The notes beneath the pieces were generated by a model, which made no database searches, was not told the DNA's origin, and worked only from the letters and a program-made list of their open reading frames with translations. Positions 34,201 to 41,900 of a stretch of DNA of 41,900 bases are shown here, piece after piece (position 1 is the first letter of the stretch; each line of letters opens with the position of its first letter). This DNA is from Verrucomicrobiota bacterium (GTDB taxonomy: Bacteria; Verrucomicrobiota; Lentisphaeria; Oligosphaerales; Oligosphaeraceae). The DNA lies in the NCBI GenBank assembly GCA_019136135.1, contig JAGVUR010000141.1:1-41900 (forward strand). The letters run 5' to 3'. The position numbers and the translations under genes were made by a program.

Positions 34201-37200
34201 ACAGATATCCTGATCACGGCCCACAACTACTTTGGTGTAAACAATCACATCCATATCGACGCGGTGCTGGATGCGCAGGGTAATATCGACATCGAATCTA
34301 GAGGTGTCGCCGCCGGTGACATCAGGTCAACAGATGCCTCTACGATGACCGCCACAGACGGAGAGATCACCATCCTGAACGAGAATGGTCACATCGTATT
34401 GGATTCCGACACCATCACTGCCGGGGACAATATCATTATCACTGCGGTAAACGGGGACATCAATGCACTCGGCAACGAGTTCACTGACGTCGTCACCGCC
34501 ACAAACGGGTACATCGACATCCAGGCGGCAGGGAATACGCATACGAATGCGCAGATGCTCGCCGCAACTGGAATCGACATCACCGCAGGCAACAGTGTCT
34601 TCATCACGGGCGACGGTATAAACACGACAGCCAAAACAACCTCAGGCAACATCGTCGTCGATACAGCGCAACAAAACATCGTAATTGAAGATGCAATTAT
34701 CTCGGCAGTGAAGACTACCGACAATGACGGCATCGTTGATCTCCGAGCCAACTCCAACATCGGAGCTTACAATACGACGATTGAAGCCGAGAAGATCCTG
34801 GCGCAAACCGTCACCGCAGCGATTGACATCGCCGGCACCTTTACCGCACAAAACGAGCTGGTCTTCGACGCGGCGACCACGTTCGTGCTCAGCGACGAGA
34901 ATTCCGTCATGGAATCCATTGCGAACGACGCCTATCTGAAGGCGAAAGACATGGACTTCAATGGCAAGCTCAGAACCCTCGCCGGCAACATCTACATCAT
35001 CGACCGTGAGAACGATGCCGTCGGCATAGCCATCGGCGGCGCACGTCCCGTGCTCAATGCAGACGGTCCCCTGACAATCGATGTCGAGGACTTCGCCAAC
35101 TTTGAGACAGGCGACAACGCAATCATCATCGGTCGCGGAAAGGGATATGTCGGCGACGACACGACGAATTACGGTAACACAATCTGGAATTCGAACCTAA
35201 TCTTGAACAAGGCGGCGGGCATCAGCGGATTCGCCACAACCAACGATGCGATCGTCCAAGTCGGCGACGCGACGACCGACGCGCTCAACCTCGACATCAT
35301 CACGACCAATGCGATCAAGCGTAACGACGGATACCTCACCTTCAGCCGCGACGACGCCAACCTGGCGCTGGTCGCAAACAAGGGAATCGAATTTGGCGCA
35401 ACCGCGACAACAAATCTCAACCTGGCGGCTCAAAACCAGCCCGGAAGCATGTTCGCAGAAGGCAACGGTCAGCCTAACGCCCTCAACGACATCAAGCTGC
35501 ATCTGGGCGATAACGACAAAATCTACAACATCACCGGGTTCGCAGCAGGCACCGACCTGGTCGCCACGGCCATCGCGCAGGACGTCGTCGGCATACTCAA
35601 CTCCGCCAACGGACGCGACATCATCGTCCTGATGGAAGGCTCAGGCAACACACTCAACATCCTCCAGACCATCGCCGGCACGAAGGGACCCGGTACCGGC
35701 GGCACCCCCCCCAATGACAACCTCGCCGACGTCCTCTTCCACATGCCCGGAAACGACATCGTCCAGGAGCACCTGGCCGACGTGATCGCACAGGACGGCG
35801 ACGTCGTCGCAGTCCTCCGCAACTGGGACATTGCAAAGGTGCAGGCGCTGGCGGGTACAGTCGCCATCATCAACTCCGGCTCGATTCGAGACAATAACGA
35901 CATCGGCGGCGAGAACGTCAACGTCATCGCCGACGCGCTGTTCATCTCGTCGCTGGAAACCGTCGGACAGGGCAACCCGCTGGAGACCGACGTCAACCGC
36001 ATCCAGATGAAGGTCAACGAGGACGTCTCGATCGTCAATGCCAAGGATCTGATTATTGGCGGCGTACGCGTCAACTTCGACGGCGAAGTCCTCCGCACGC
36101 TCGGCGATCCCAACATCGAAGGCACCCCCACCAGGGGAGAGTTTGAAGAGAAGTACGACATTGGCGCATATGGCATCTGGCAGACTGCCGGGGACACCCA
36201 TGTTTCCGTCGGAGTCTACCGCCTGACCGTCGAGGACATCGTTGCGCAGGTCGCTGATTCCGCCAGCGGAAAGTGGGCAGACGTCGATTTGACAGCCACC
36301 TATGGCGGCAATGTCACCTTCGTCGGAGCAGAAGTCAACCTCAACGACGACATCGTCACCGGCGCATTTGATGGCGAAGGCGGCAACATCACCCTGGTTC
36401 CGTCCTATGAATACACCAACATCACAGTGATGGGCTACAACAACTACCAGGTTGACGCGGCCGAAACCGAGCTTGGACGCTCATGGATCATCGATGCCGA
36501 CTACCTCGATCGCCTGTCCACCGATGGCGGAGTCACCTTCGGCGGCAAGGACCACACCGGCACGCTGACCTTCAAGGTCGGAGCCGCGGCAGATGTCAGA
36601 ATGGAGTCCGCCGTCTCGTCCTGGACCTTCAATGTTGGTAATACGTTGATCGATGCGGCAGTCATCTTCGACGAAGCCGACACCCTGAACATCCTCGCCA
36701 ACGGCAACATCACCTCCAACTGGAACGAGTTGAATATCATCACGGTTGGCACAGCAAATCTGACCGCCGTGGGTGGCATCGACCTGTTCAGCAGCATTGG
36801 TAACCTCAATCTGGTCAACAAGCTGAACGCAGCAGGCGCCAACAATGGCATCTTTGTCCTCAACGCATTCGACGGCGCACAAGTCACCGTCATCAATAGC
36901 GACCTCGCTGTAGTTGACATCACGAACATCGGCGAGATGACCGTTTACGGAGCCAGCAACCTTGGCGGCGAGCTTTGGATGCAGGTGGACGACGGCAACT
37001 TGGTCGTCAACTACGCACTTGTCCAGGCCGGCGACATCGTCCTGCAGGGCACCGGGAACGTCGATATCCTCACCGCATCCCTCCTCGCCAATTCAATTAC
37101 CATTGGTGCGGACTTTGGCGTGACCATCACCGATTCCTTCCTCCAGGCTGACGGCTCGGTCACCCTGTCGGGGGCAGAACTGGGCGTCACAGTCGATCCC

Positions 37201-40200
37201 TCGACGATTTCAGCAGGCATGGGCGACGTCGTCGTCAACAGCGACTTCATCGTCGCCGGCGACACCAAGGTCATTTCCAGCCAGGGCGATGTCCTGTTCA
37301 ACGGAACGGTCACGATCGCCGGCGGCGACCTTGAAGCGACCGCCAACGTCGGCGACGTGGTCTTCGGCAGCACAATCGACGGCTCCCTCGGCAGCCTCGA
37401 CGTCTTCGCGGGCAGGACCGCCCAATTCAGCGACACGGTCAACGTCGCCGGATCGATCGATATCGATGCGGCCACCACGTTCCTGATGGCCGATGCCACC
37501 GCCGGCAGGAACATCACGATCAGCGGCGACCACCTCCAGATCGGCGACGCCGACCCGAATGCGCCGACGCTCGTCACCATCCTCGCGGGCGCAAACGCAG
37601 GCGTCGGCTTCTCGACCATCGACCTCTCCGGCGTCGCGAACACCCTGCTCGCGAAGAGCGCCGTCATCGACACCAACGAACTCGGAAACGTCAAGCTGGG
37701 TCGGATCAACTCCGCCTCGGACGAGGTCGTGAAGCTCACCGTCGGATCAGCAAATGCAGAGTCGGAATTGTATCGCACGGACATCTATCTGCACGGCGAC
37801 ATCCGCGCAACAGGCGGGATCGAACTCCTCGGAAACACGAAGATCCTGGCCGACATCCTCCTCAGCGGCGGCGAAGCCGGTGACGTCGTCATCGGCGACG
37901 AAAACTACACGGTGATCGTTGATGGACGCACATACATCTCGAACATGCTCCAGGGCACCTACGACCTGACGATCAGGGCGGCAAACATCGGACTCTACGG
38001 CTCGGCCGAACTCAAGTCCCTCGACGCCTATGCGACGGGCGTACTCCAGGATCTCGACGGCGACGGCGACTGGGAACCGGTGGATCCCACTACAGGGGAC
38101 TTCACGTTCGACGGCGTCAAGATCAGGATCTACGAGGACCTGAACATCGCCGCAAACGGAAGCATCACCCTTAACAACTACGAGAATGTCGATCCCTCCA
38201 ACAACTCCATCGAAGTCGGCGGAGACGCCTTGATCAAGGCGGGACAGAGCATCTTTGTCGCGAACGACCTCCGCACCATCGGGGACCTCGACCTCTTCGG
38301 CGGAAACGCAGTCGACCTCGGCGGATTGACAAAGGCAGAAACTGGTGACATTGACATCCAGGTCAGGAATGGCGGATTCACCGCAGTCAACGACATCATC
38401 GCGACCGAGGGTTCCATTGACATCTCGGCCAGCCAGGCAGTCAACCTTGGTACGATTGGCGTTGGCGGTACCGACCCAGCTCCTGCTAACATCTTCGCCG
38501 GCGACAAGATCGCCATCCGCGGCTCCGAAGTTTCCGATGTGGAAGGAACCACGATCACCGCGGGCGAAGAGGGCATCCAGGTCAAGGCCGTCACCGGCTC
38601 GATCATCCTGGATGAAGCGGTCATCGCGACCACAGGTGTCGTCGAACTTCAGGCCGCCGCAGACATCATCGCAACGAGATTCGTCGGCGACGTCACCAAC
38701 GCCATCGTCAACGCAGGCGAAAAGGCAACCATAACAGCCGCAGGAGACCTTGTCAACGCGACGATCAAGGCCGCCGCAGCCGACGTCACCGCGGCCAACA
38801 TCATCTCCGGCATCATCACCACTTTCGGCAATGCCGCCGTCACGGCGCAGGCGACCATACCCGGCGGTACCGCACTCGGCAACATCGTCGACCTGACGAT
38901 CGACGCCGGCTCGGTCGTCGCGGACAACGGCATCGGCGCAGGCCTCATAGCGGCAAACCTCATTGCCTCGACGATCCTCGCCAGGGACGGAAACATCATT
39001 GCCGACATCGCACAAAAGATTGACGGCACCGCCATCAACGCCAGCGGCAACGCAAGCGTCGAAGCGGCAACATTGGTCGATTCCGCCATCAAGGCGGCAA
39101 TGTTGGCCAGCATCACCGCCAACGACATCGACCGCGCCACACTGACCGCCACAACCGTCAACGTCTTTGCAGACACGATCGACGACGGCATGATCAATGC
39201 GGCAACCGTCAACTTCGACCGCCTCGGCCAGGACACCATCAACATCGGCCGCGAAGCGACCGTCGACATCACCGGCGCGACCACGATCACCGTAGCGAAC
39301 GGCGACCGCGTCAACATCGCCAACGAATCCGAATCCGACACCACCTTCACCATCGCCGCGGCAGGCGACATCGACCTGGTCCAGACCGGCCTGGGAACGA
39401 TGAATGTGGATATCACCGGTGAGGACACCGGAGAGGTCGGCCCTGAAAACACCATCACCTTGACTGCCGATTATGACATCACCGGCTATGTCAACACCAC
39501 CATCCTGGATAGCTGGGACAACCTGGACATCCTGGGCGCAAGAAACGTCAACTTGCTCACCAACGTCTACGGCGTCGCGGCCAACAACGTCCGCGGCGAG
39601 GCGTCGATCCTCGACATGGGCATGGGCGCGATCCGCGTCTACGATTCCAACATCGCAGGCAAGCTTATCGTGGAATCCCGCAACAACGAGGTCCTGGCGG
39701 ACACCGCCACGATCACTGCGGGCGGCATCGTATTTGCGGGGCAAGGCGTCAGCCTGGCCGATGTCAACATCTCGGCCACCACGGGCGACATCGAACTCGC
39801 CGGCGTGGCGACAGACATTCCCGCCCCAATCGCCATCAGCAGAACCAACATGGACGCGACGGGCGCCATCACCTTCACGGGCAATGCAACCCTCGACGAT
39901 GCAAACATCGAAGCGGGACAGGACTTCACGGCAAATGCCATTACAACAGACAATGAAATGGCTTCCATCATCACCTCGGACAGCGGCAACATCGCCATCG
40001 ACTCCATCGGCCTGGGAGCCAACGCCCCCGCAAACGGAAACCTGACACTCAACGCGCTGAACGGCGAGGCAAGGGTCAAAGGCGCGATCGACAGCATAGC
40101 CGACATCATCGTCAACGCCAAGCAGGCGGCCTTCGAAGGCGCGATCAGCGTGAACGACCTGATTGTCGACGTCATCGACACGGCGGACTTCGATGGCGCT

Positions 40201-41900
40201 ATTACCGCAGCCAACGTCACCGTCACCGGCCAGAACGCTGACTTCGCGGCCGATGTCACCGCAACTGGAACGATCGATCTCGCGGACACTGAAATGACCA
40301 CGATTTCCAACGTGGGTGGAGTCACATTCACCGCGCAGACCGTCAAGCTCGACGACGTGACCGGATTTGGACTCACCGTCGACGCAGACGCGGAACTCAA
40401 CGGCAACATCGTCCTGGCCGATGCCGACGCCACCTTCAACAAGAACGTCACGATCATGGACGACGTCACCATCGCGACCGGCGCCGGCAACATCACGATC
40501 GGCACCGATGCCGCCAACACCATCGGCGGCGACTACGACCTGGTCCTCAAGGCAAACGCCATCACCGCAAACGCAAATGTCAACGTCGCAAACCTCACGG
40601 CGGGCGCGGCAACCGCAGACTTCAGGGGCGACATCAACGTCCTGGTCGACGTGCTCATCCAAGCCAACGACCTGGATGCGGCAAACGTCAGCGCGGGACG
40701 CAACGTCATGCTCGCAACGGTCGGGGACAACCAGGCCCTCGACGTCACCGGAACGATCAACGCCGGCAACGCCATCGACATCCTCACCGCAGGCACCGCC
40801 ACGCTCGGCGGCGCAGTCACAGCCATCACCAGCGACATCAACATCGACTCGATGGCGGCGTTCAGCCAAGCGGCAGACATCACTGCCATCTACGGCTCGA
40901 TCGACATCACCTCCCTGGGTGCCATCATCCTGGAGGGCACCACCAGCGCATTCAGGAACGTGACCATCGCAGGCGCATCCGTCTCCAACGGCCCTGCCAT
41001 CATCGTCACGCAGGTGGGCGACATCTTCATCACCGCCACAGACGGCGACATCAACCTGCCTGAGACCACGCTTACCGCAGGCTCGAACCGCTACTTCTTC
41101 AATGCAACTGGAGCGATCAACACGCCCCAAATCATGACCGAAATCAACGATTCGCTCTTTACCGCCGGCACAAATATGACAATTACCTCAGCCGGCGCCA
41201 TCTCCAACACCACCTTCACCACAACTGGTGAAGGAATCGCAACCATCACCGCAGGTTCCGAGAACCAGTACTTCAACTTGGTTGGGGTAACGGGCAACTT
41301 CGCTGATAACGTTGAAATCTACGCCAACGAAATCGATGATACCGGCATCGTCGCCAAGCGCGATATCGAGATCAAGAAGGCATCCTACCTGGTCGACTCC
41401 AGCCTCATCTCAGAGGAAGGAAGCATCACCGTCGGTCAGGAAGCTGTTGGCGACGCCATTGGAGACCCGATCCAGAACATCATCAGCTCGGTCATCCTCG
41501 CCAAGTCCGCCGACAACGATGGAGGAAACGTCGACATCTTCGCCGCAAACGAGATCGACGGCACGACGATCACCGCCGCCGGCGACCTGAACGTCGCCGC
41601 AGGCTACCTGGCCGCATCGGCCCTGGTCAGCGAGACCGGCACGATTAATGCTATCGCCGGCCTAATCGACGCCACCAGCTTCCTTGCGAAAGACGGCGAG
41701 ATCAACGCTACCGCCACCGGAATCACCGGCAACAGCTCCTTCACGGCCAATGCGCTTGAACTCGGCACCGGCAACGTCACCTTGGTTGGAACCCCAGAAA
41801 CCGTTGCTGCGATTGACACGATCATCGCAAACGCAGCGATCACCGCCGCTGGCAACGCCACCGTCTCCGGCTTCGACAACGTCGACAGCCTCGACATCAC
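31285..41900 (+). CDS. Giant TpsA exoprotein (filamentous haemagglutinin-like), 3' end beyond the window
   Basis: Open for 3538 codons to the window edge. AGGGAGGAA at 31268-31276 supports the ATG at 31285, giving a long basic signal region before the hydrophobic core and a likely cut near Ala58 (GGLLAG), like the extended signals of TPS exoproteins. An inner ATG at 31357 also has AAAGGGG upstream. Residues about 60-320 are the TPS domain, with the NQNG variant of the NPNG motif at 142-145 (FYLINQNGIFFGQNARINVG). The rest is repetitive, Gly/Asn/Asp/Ala/Ile/Thr-rich strand text typical of a beta-helix, with no cysteine noted. Residues about 750-1055 are three 102-residue tandem repeats. Probably an adhesin or surface fibre; target unknown. 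Confidence 0.93.
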   Translation, partial: MTQLITKNQYKTNTSTAKSGKGKHMNLLTHSRKRKSALKIFSILMTAILIFSPGGLLAGSLPSGQSVVKGKVTVTTHGNVMDIDQATQKAIVNWQKFNIGEGYTVNVNQINQTAAMLARVIGNDPSKILGNLNATGHFYLINQNGIFFGQNARINVGALIASTMDIRDDDFMAGQLNFFGDSTASVVNAGQINADAVALLGKDVQNLGTINANQVGLVAAQKAVTLGDFGGGAKLIVDFSGFDKATDTAVDTSIINKGIVNAGEDGDVVLFAEAGVASNEEGYVKADSLEISGDFVDLNKLGEFDVNNLLIDPTGTLTILGYILPTIDGGGNVNWNDGYTGNDGNQNISENHLNALAQGTNLTLMFDNFVLNTSPNSYLDIYLSPGRTLTFSTNDLTTGTFNFNNRYISSVQNIVINAGNIGGNAIIKTPGNNRRDVTLNVYNGFTVGADGKVVTLTSTTGFINSLDGANRINASEELRLNAKTGMNIVSVSPIISVGDSDGDITIYNNILTNNTSYLRLRALDGNDINAASFSLRNYNDVLIENAIDITGALSIEAQSSNIAGDIVSSTPSAVAGQNNSVGDIGIMAPISAGSITLDADGIVITSSVPAEAATLTTTNGDLNITARNVWNRTNAIDLNNALTAAGYISINKAGTGNAGAIVGSAAATMTAGTGITVINDRGNIDLSGPMATTAGGVAITAHRGNIDLADTAAINATAGDINILSNQGNIDIKSDEITASAGSVFITTNQGSIDLGNGGATDTVTAGTNIRIRAENNQPGDNHIAIDAVLDAQDSIEIYSMGDAAGDITSTNEATMSAAGDGIRIFNELGGISLRSDAITAHNGLIDIETDQGSIDLGNGGATDTVTAGTNIRIWAENNQPGDNYIAIDAVLDAQGDIGIYSVGAAAGDITSTNEATMSAAGDRIRIFSARGDISLRSDAITAHNGSIDIKTFLGSIDLGNGGDPTDKVTAGTDILITAHNYFGVNNHIHIDAVLDAQGNIDIESRGVAAGDIRSTDASTMTATDGEITILNENGHIVLDSDTITAGDNIIITAVNGDINALGNEFTDVVTATNGYIDIQAAGNTHTNAQMLAATGIDITAGNSVFITGDGINTTAKTTSGNIVVDTAQQNIVIEDAIISAVKTTDNDGIVDLRANSNIGAYNTTIEAEKILAQTVTAAIDIAGTFTAQNELVFDAATTFVLSDENSVMESIANDAYLKAKDMDFNGKLRTLAGNIYIIDRENDAVGIAIGGARPVLNADGPLTIDVEDFANFETGDNAIIIGRGKGYVGDDTTNYGNTIWNSNLILNKAAGISGFATTNDAIVQVGDATTDALNLDIITTNAIKRNDGYLTFSRDDANLALVANKGIEFGATATTNLNLAAQNQPGSMFAEGNGQPNALNDIKLHLGDNDKIYNITGFAAGTDLVATAIAQDVVGILNSANGRDIIVLMEGSGNTLNILQTIAGTKGPGTGGTPPNDNLADVLFHMPGNDIVQEHLADVIAQDGDVVAVLRNWDIAKVQALAGTVAIINSGSIRDNNDIGGENVNVIADALFISSLETVGQGNPLETDVNRIQMKVNEDVSIVNAKDLIIGGVRVNFDGEVLRTLGDPNIEGTPTRGEFEEKYDIGAYGIWQTAGDTHVSVGVYRLTVEDIVAQVADSASGKWADVDLTATYGGNVTFVGAEVNLNDDIVTGAFDGEGGNITLVPSYEYTNITVMGYNNYQVDAAETELGRSWIIDADYLDRLSTDGGVTFGGKDHTGTLTFKVGAAADVRMESAVSSWTFNVGNTLIDAAVIFDEADTLNILANGNITSNWNELNIITVGTANLTAVGGIDLFSSIGNLNLVNKLNAAGANNGIFVLNAFDGAQVTVINSDLAVVDITNIGEMTVYGASNLGGELWMQVDDGNLVVNYALVQAGDIVLQGTGNVDILTASLLANSITIGADFGVTITDSFLQADGSVTLSGAELGVTVDPSTISAGMGDVVVNSDFIVAGDTKVISSQGDVLFNGTVTIAGGDLEATANVGDVVFGSTIDGSLGSLDVFAGRTAQFSDTVNVAGSIDIDAATTFLMADATAGRNITISGDHLQIGDADPNAPTLVTILAGANAGVGFSTIDLSGVANTLLAKSAVIDTNELGNVKLGRINSASDEVVKLTVGSANAESELYRTDIYLHGDIRATGGIELLGNTKILADILLSGGEAGDVVIGDENYTVIVDGRTYISNMLQGTYDLTIRAANIGLYGSAELKSLDAYATGVLQDLDGDGDWEPVDPTTGDFTFDGVKIRIYEDLNIAANGSITLNNYENVDPSNNSIEVGGDALIKAGQSIFVANDLRTIGDLDLFGGNAVDLGGLTKAETGDIDIQVRNGGFTAVNDIIATEGSIDISASQAVNLGTIGVGGTDPAPANIFAGDKIAIRGSEVSDVEGTTITAGEEGIQVKAVTGSIILDEAVIATTGVVELQAAADIIATRFVGDVTNAIVNAGEKATITAAGDLVNATIKAAAADVTAANIISGIITTFGNAAVTAQATIPGGTALGNIVDLTIDAGSVVADNGIGAGLIAANLIASTILARDGNIIADIAQKIDGTAINASGNASVEAATLVDSAIKAAMLASITANDIDRATLTATTVNVFADTIDDGMINAATVNFDRLGQDTINIGREATVDITGATTITVANGDRVNIANESESDTTFTIAAAGDIDLVQTGLGTMNVDITGEDTGEVGPENTITLTADYDITGYVNTTILDSWDNLDILGARNVNLLTNVYGVAANNVRGEASILDMGMGAIRVYDSNIAGKLIVESRNNEVLADTATITAGGIVFAGQGVSLADVNISATTGDIELAGVATDIPAPIAISRTNMDATGAITFTGNATLDDANIEAGQDFTANAITTDNEMASIITSDSGNIAIDSIGLGANAPANGNLTLNALNGEARVKGAIDSIADIIVNAKQAAFEGAISVNDLIVDVIDTADFDGAITAANVTVTGQNADFAADVTATGTIDLADTEMTTISNVGGVTFTAQTVKLDDVTGFGLTVDADAELNGNIVLADADATFNKNVTIMDDVTIATGAGNITIGTDAANTIGGDYDLVLKANAITANANVNVANLTAGAATADFRGDINVLVDVLIQANDLDAANVSAGRNVMLATVGDNQALDVTGTINAGNAIDILTAGTATLGGAVTAITSDINIDSMAAFSQAADITAIYGSIDITSLGAIILEGTTSAFRNVTIAGASVSNGPAIIVTQVGDIFITATDGDINLPETTLTAGSNRYFFNATGAINTPQIMTEINDSLFTAGTNMTITSAGAISNTTFTTTGEGIATITAGSENQYFNLVGVTGNFADNVEIYANEIDDTGIVAKRDIEIKKASYLVDSSLISEEGSITVGQEAVGDAIGDPIQNIISSVILAKSADNDGGNVDIFAANEIDGTTITAAGDLNVAAGYLAASALVSETGTINAIAGLIDATSFLAKDGEINATATGITGNSSFTANALELGTGNVTLVGTPETVAAIDTIIANAAITAAGNATVSGFDNVDSLDI
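33532..34449 (+). repeat. Three tandem 306-bp (102-residue) repeats inside tpsA
   Basis: Each unit begins GGCTCCATCGACCTGGGCAA at 33535, 33841 and 34147, a constant 306-bp step, in frame. Copies 1 and 2 are almost identical over their first 130 bases; copy 3 has diverged. The protein unit opens GSIDLGNGG and includes IDAVLDAQ and AAGDI. Confidence 0.9.

Noticed and set aside
31371..37784. A series of shorter minus-strand frames antisense to tpsA
   Set aside because: They lie opposite one continuous sense ORF and show the same low-complexity composition; two of them resemble each other only because the 306-bp repeat lies beneath.
37747..41130. A 1127-codon open frame on the minus strand inside tpsA
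   Set aside because: It is the exact antisense of a coding frame with a TPS domain upstream. Its translation is a monotone Asp/Val/Gly/Arg/Cys mix caused by the sense codon bias (few TTA, CTA or TCA codons). It has no domain or good ribosome binding site.

Overview
The window reads as a chromosomal segment of a Gram-negative bacterium of the PVC superphylum, most likely Lentisphaerota (Victivallales-like) or a near relative. This is inference from family content: a DUF6785-type transporter, a DUF1080 (3-keto-disaccharide hydrolase) protein, a HEAT-repeat lipoprotein, a DUF4886 SGNH-like protein, a VWA membrane protein and a two-partner secretion (TPS) pair, separated by palindrome-rich intergenic repeats. 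IorAB, a ferredoxin-ETF subunit and thiolation enzymes suggest an anaerobe. No rRNA, tRNA, CRISPR, phage or transposase gene was found.

Layout. 1-340: repeat-bearing spacer. 341-1162: coiled-coil membrane protein. 1164-3590 (minus): recF and dnaN, with a DnaA-box-bearing AT-rich gap (3591-3901) that may be an origin. 3902-4540: gmhA/SIS isomerase. 4578-9861 (minus): a three-gene operon of HEAT lipoprotein, secreted DUF1080 protein and a 693-residue multi-pass transporter, plausibly a glycoside-handling unit. 10012-12178: ferredoxin-EtfA fusion plus a purine nucleoside phosphorylase-like gene. 12184-15640 (minus): lipoprotein, ABC exporter and SGNH-like protein. 15719-16762: mnmA, then an island of palindromes (16763-17109).

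17110-21912 looks like one metabolic module read divergently. To the left are an XRE-cupin regulator and an AMP-forming acyl-CoA synthetase; to the right is IorAB (aryl-pyruvate:ferredoxin oxidoreductase). The leader of the leftward unit carries a plausible sigma70 promoter overlapping a 22-bp palindrome, a Shine-Dalgarno, a 19-codon ORF with adjacent Tyr-Phe-Tyr codons, mutually exclusive hairpins and an intrinsic terminator. This is the architecture of a transcription attenuator responding to aromatic amino acids, and I consider it the most interesting new candidate here. iorAB continues closely into galK and ffh.

24556-28304 holds a repeat element bracketed by 15-bp inverted repeats, a VOC protein, the VWA protein and a pteridine-reductase-like SDR. 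28305-29040 is micro-repeat arrays followed by a long structured leader. 29041 to the right edge is a TPS operon: a TpsB transporter with an unusual N-terminal coiled coil, then a giant TpsA exoprotein open for 3538 codons with no stop before the window ends. The tpsA DNA is visibly richer in G+C than the replication genes (sampled rows: 40/60 G+C at 40501-40560, 25/60 at 2101-2160).

At least four kinds of short repeat recur between genes (three-hairpin element, CAACTGC-T-tract motif, post-stop module, palindrome duplication), so the intergenic DNA is organised rather than random.
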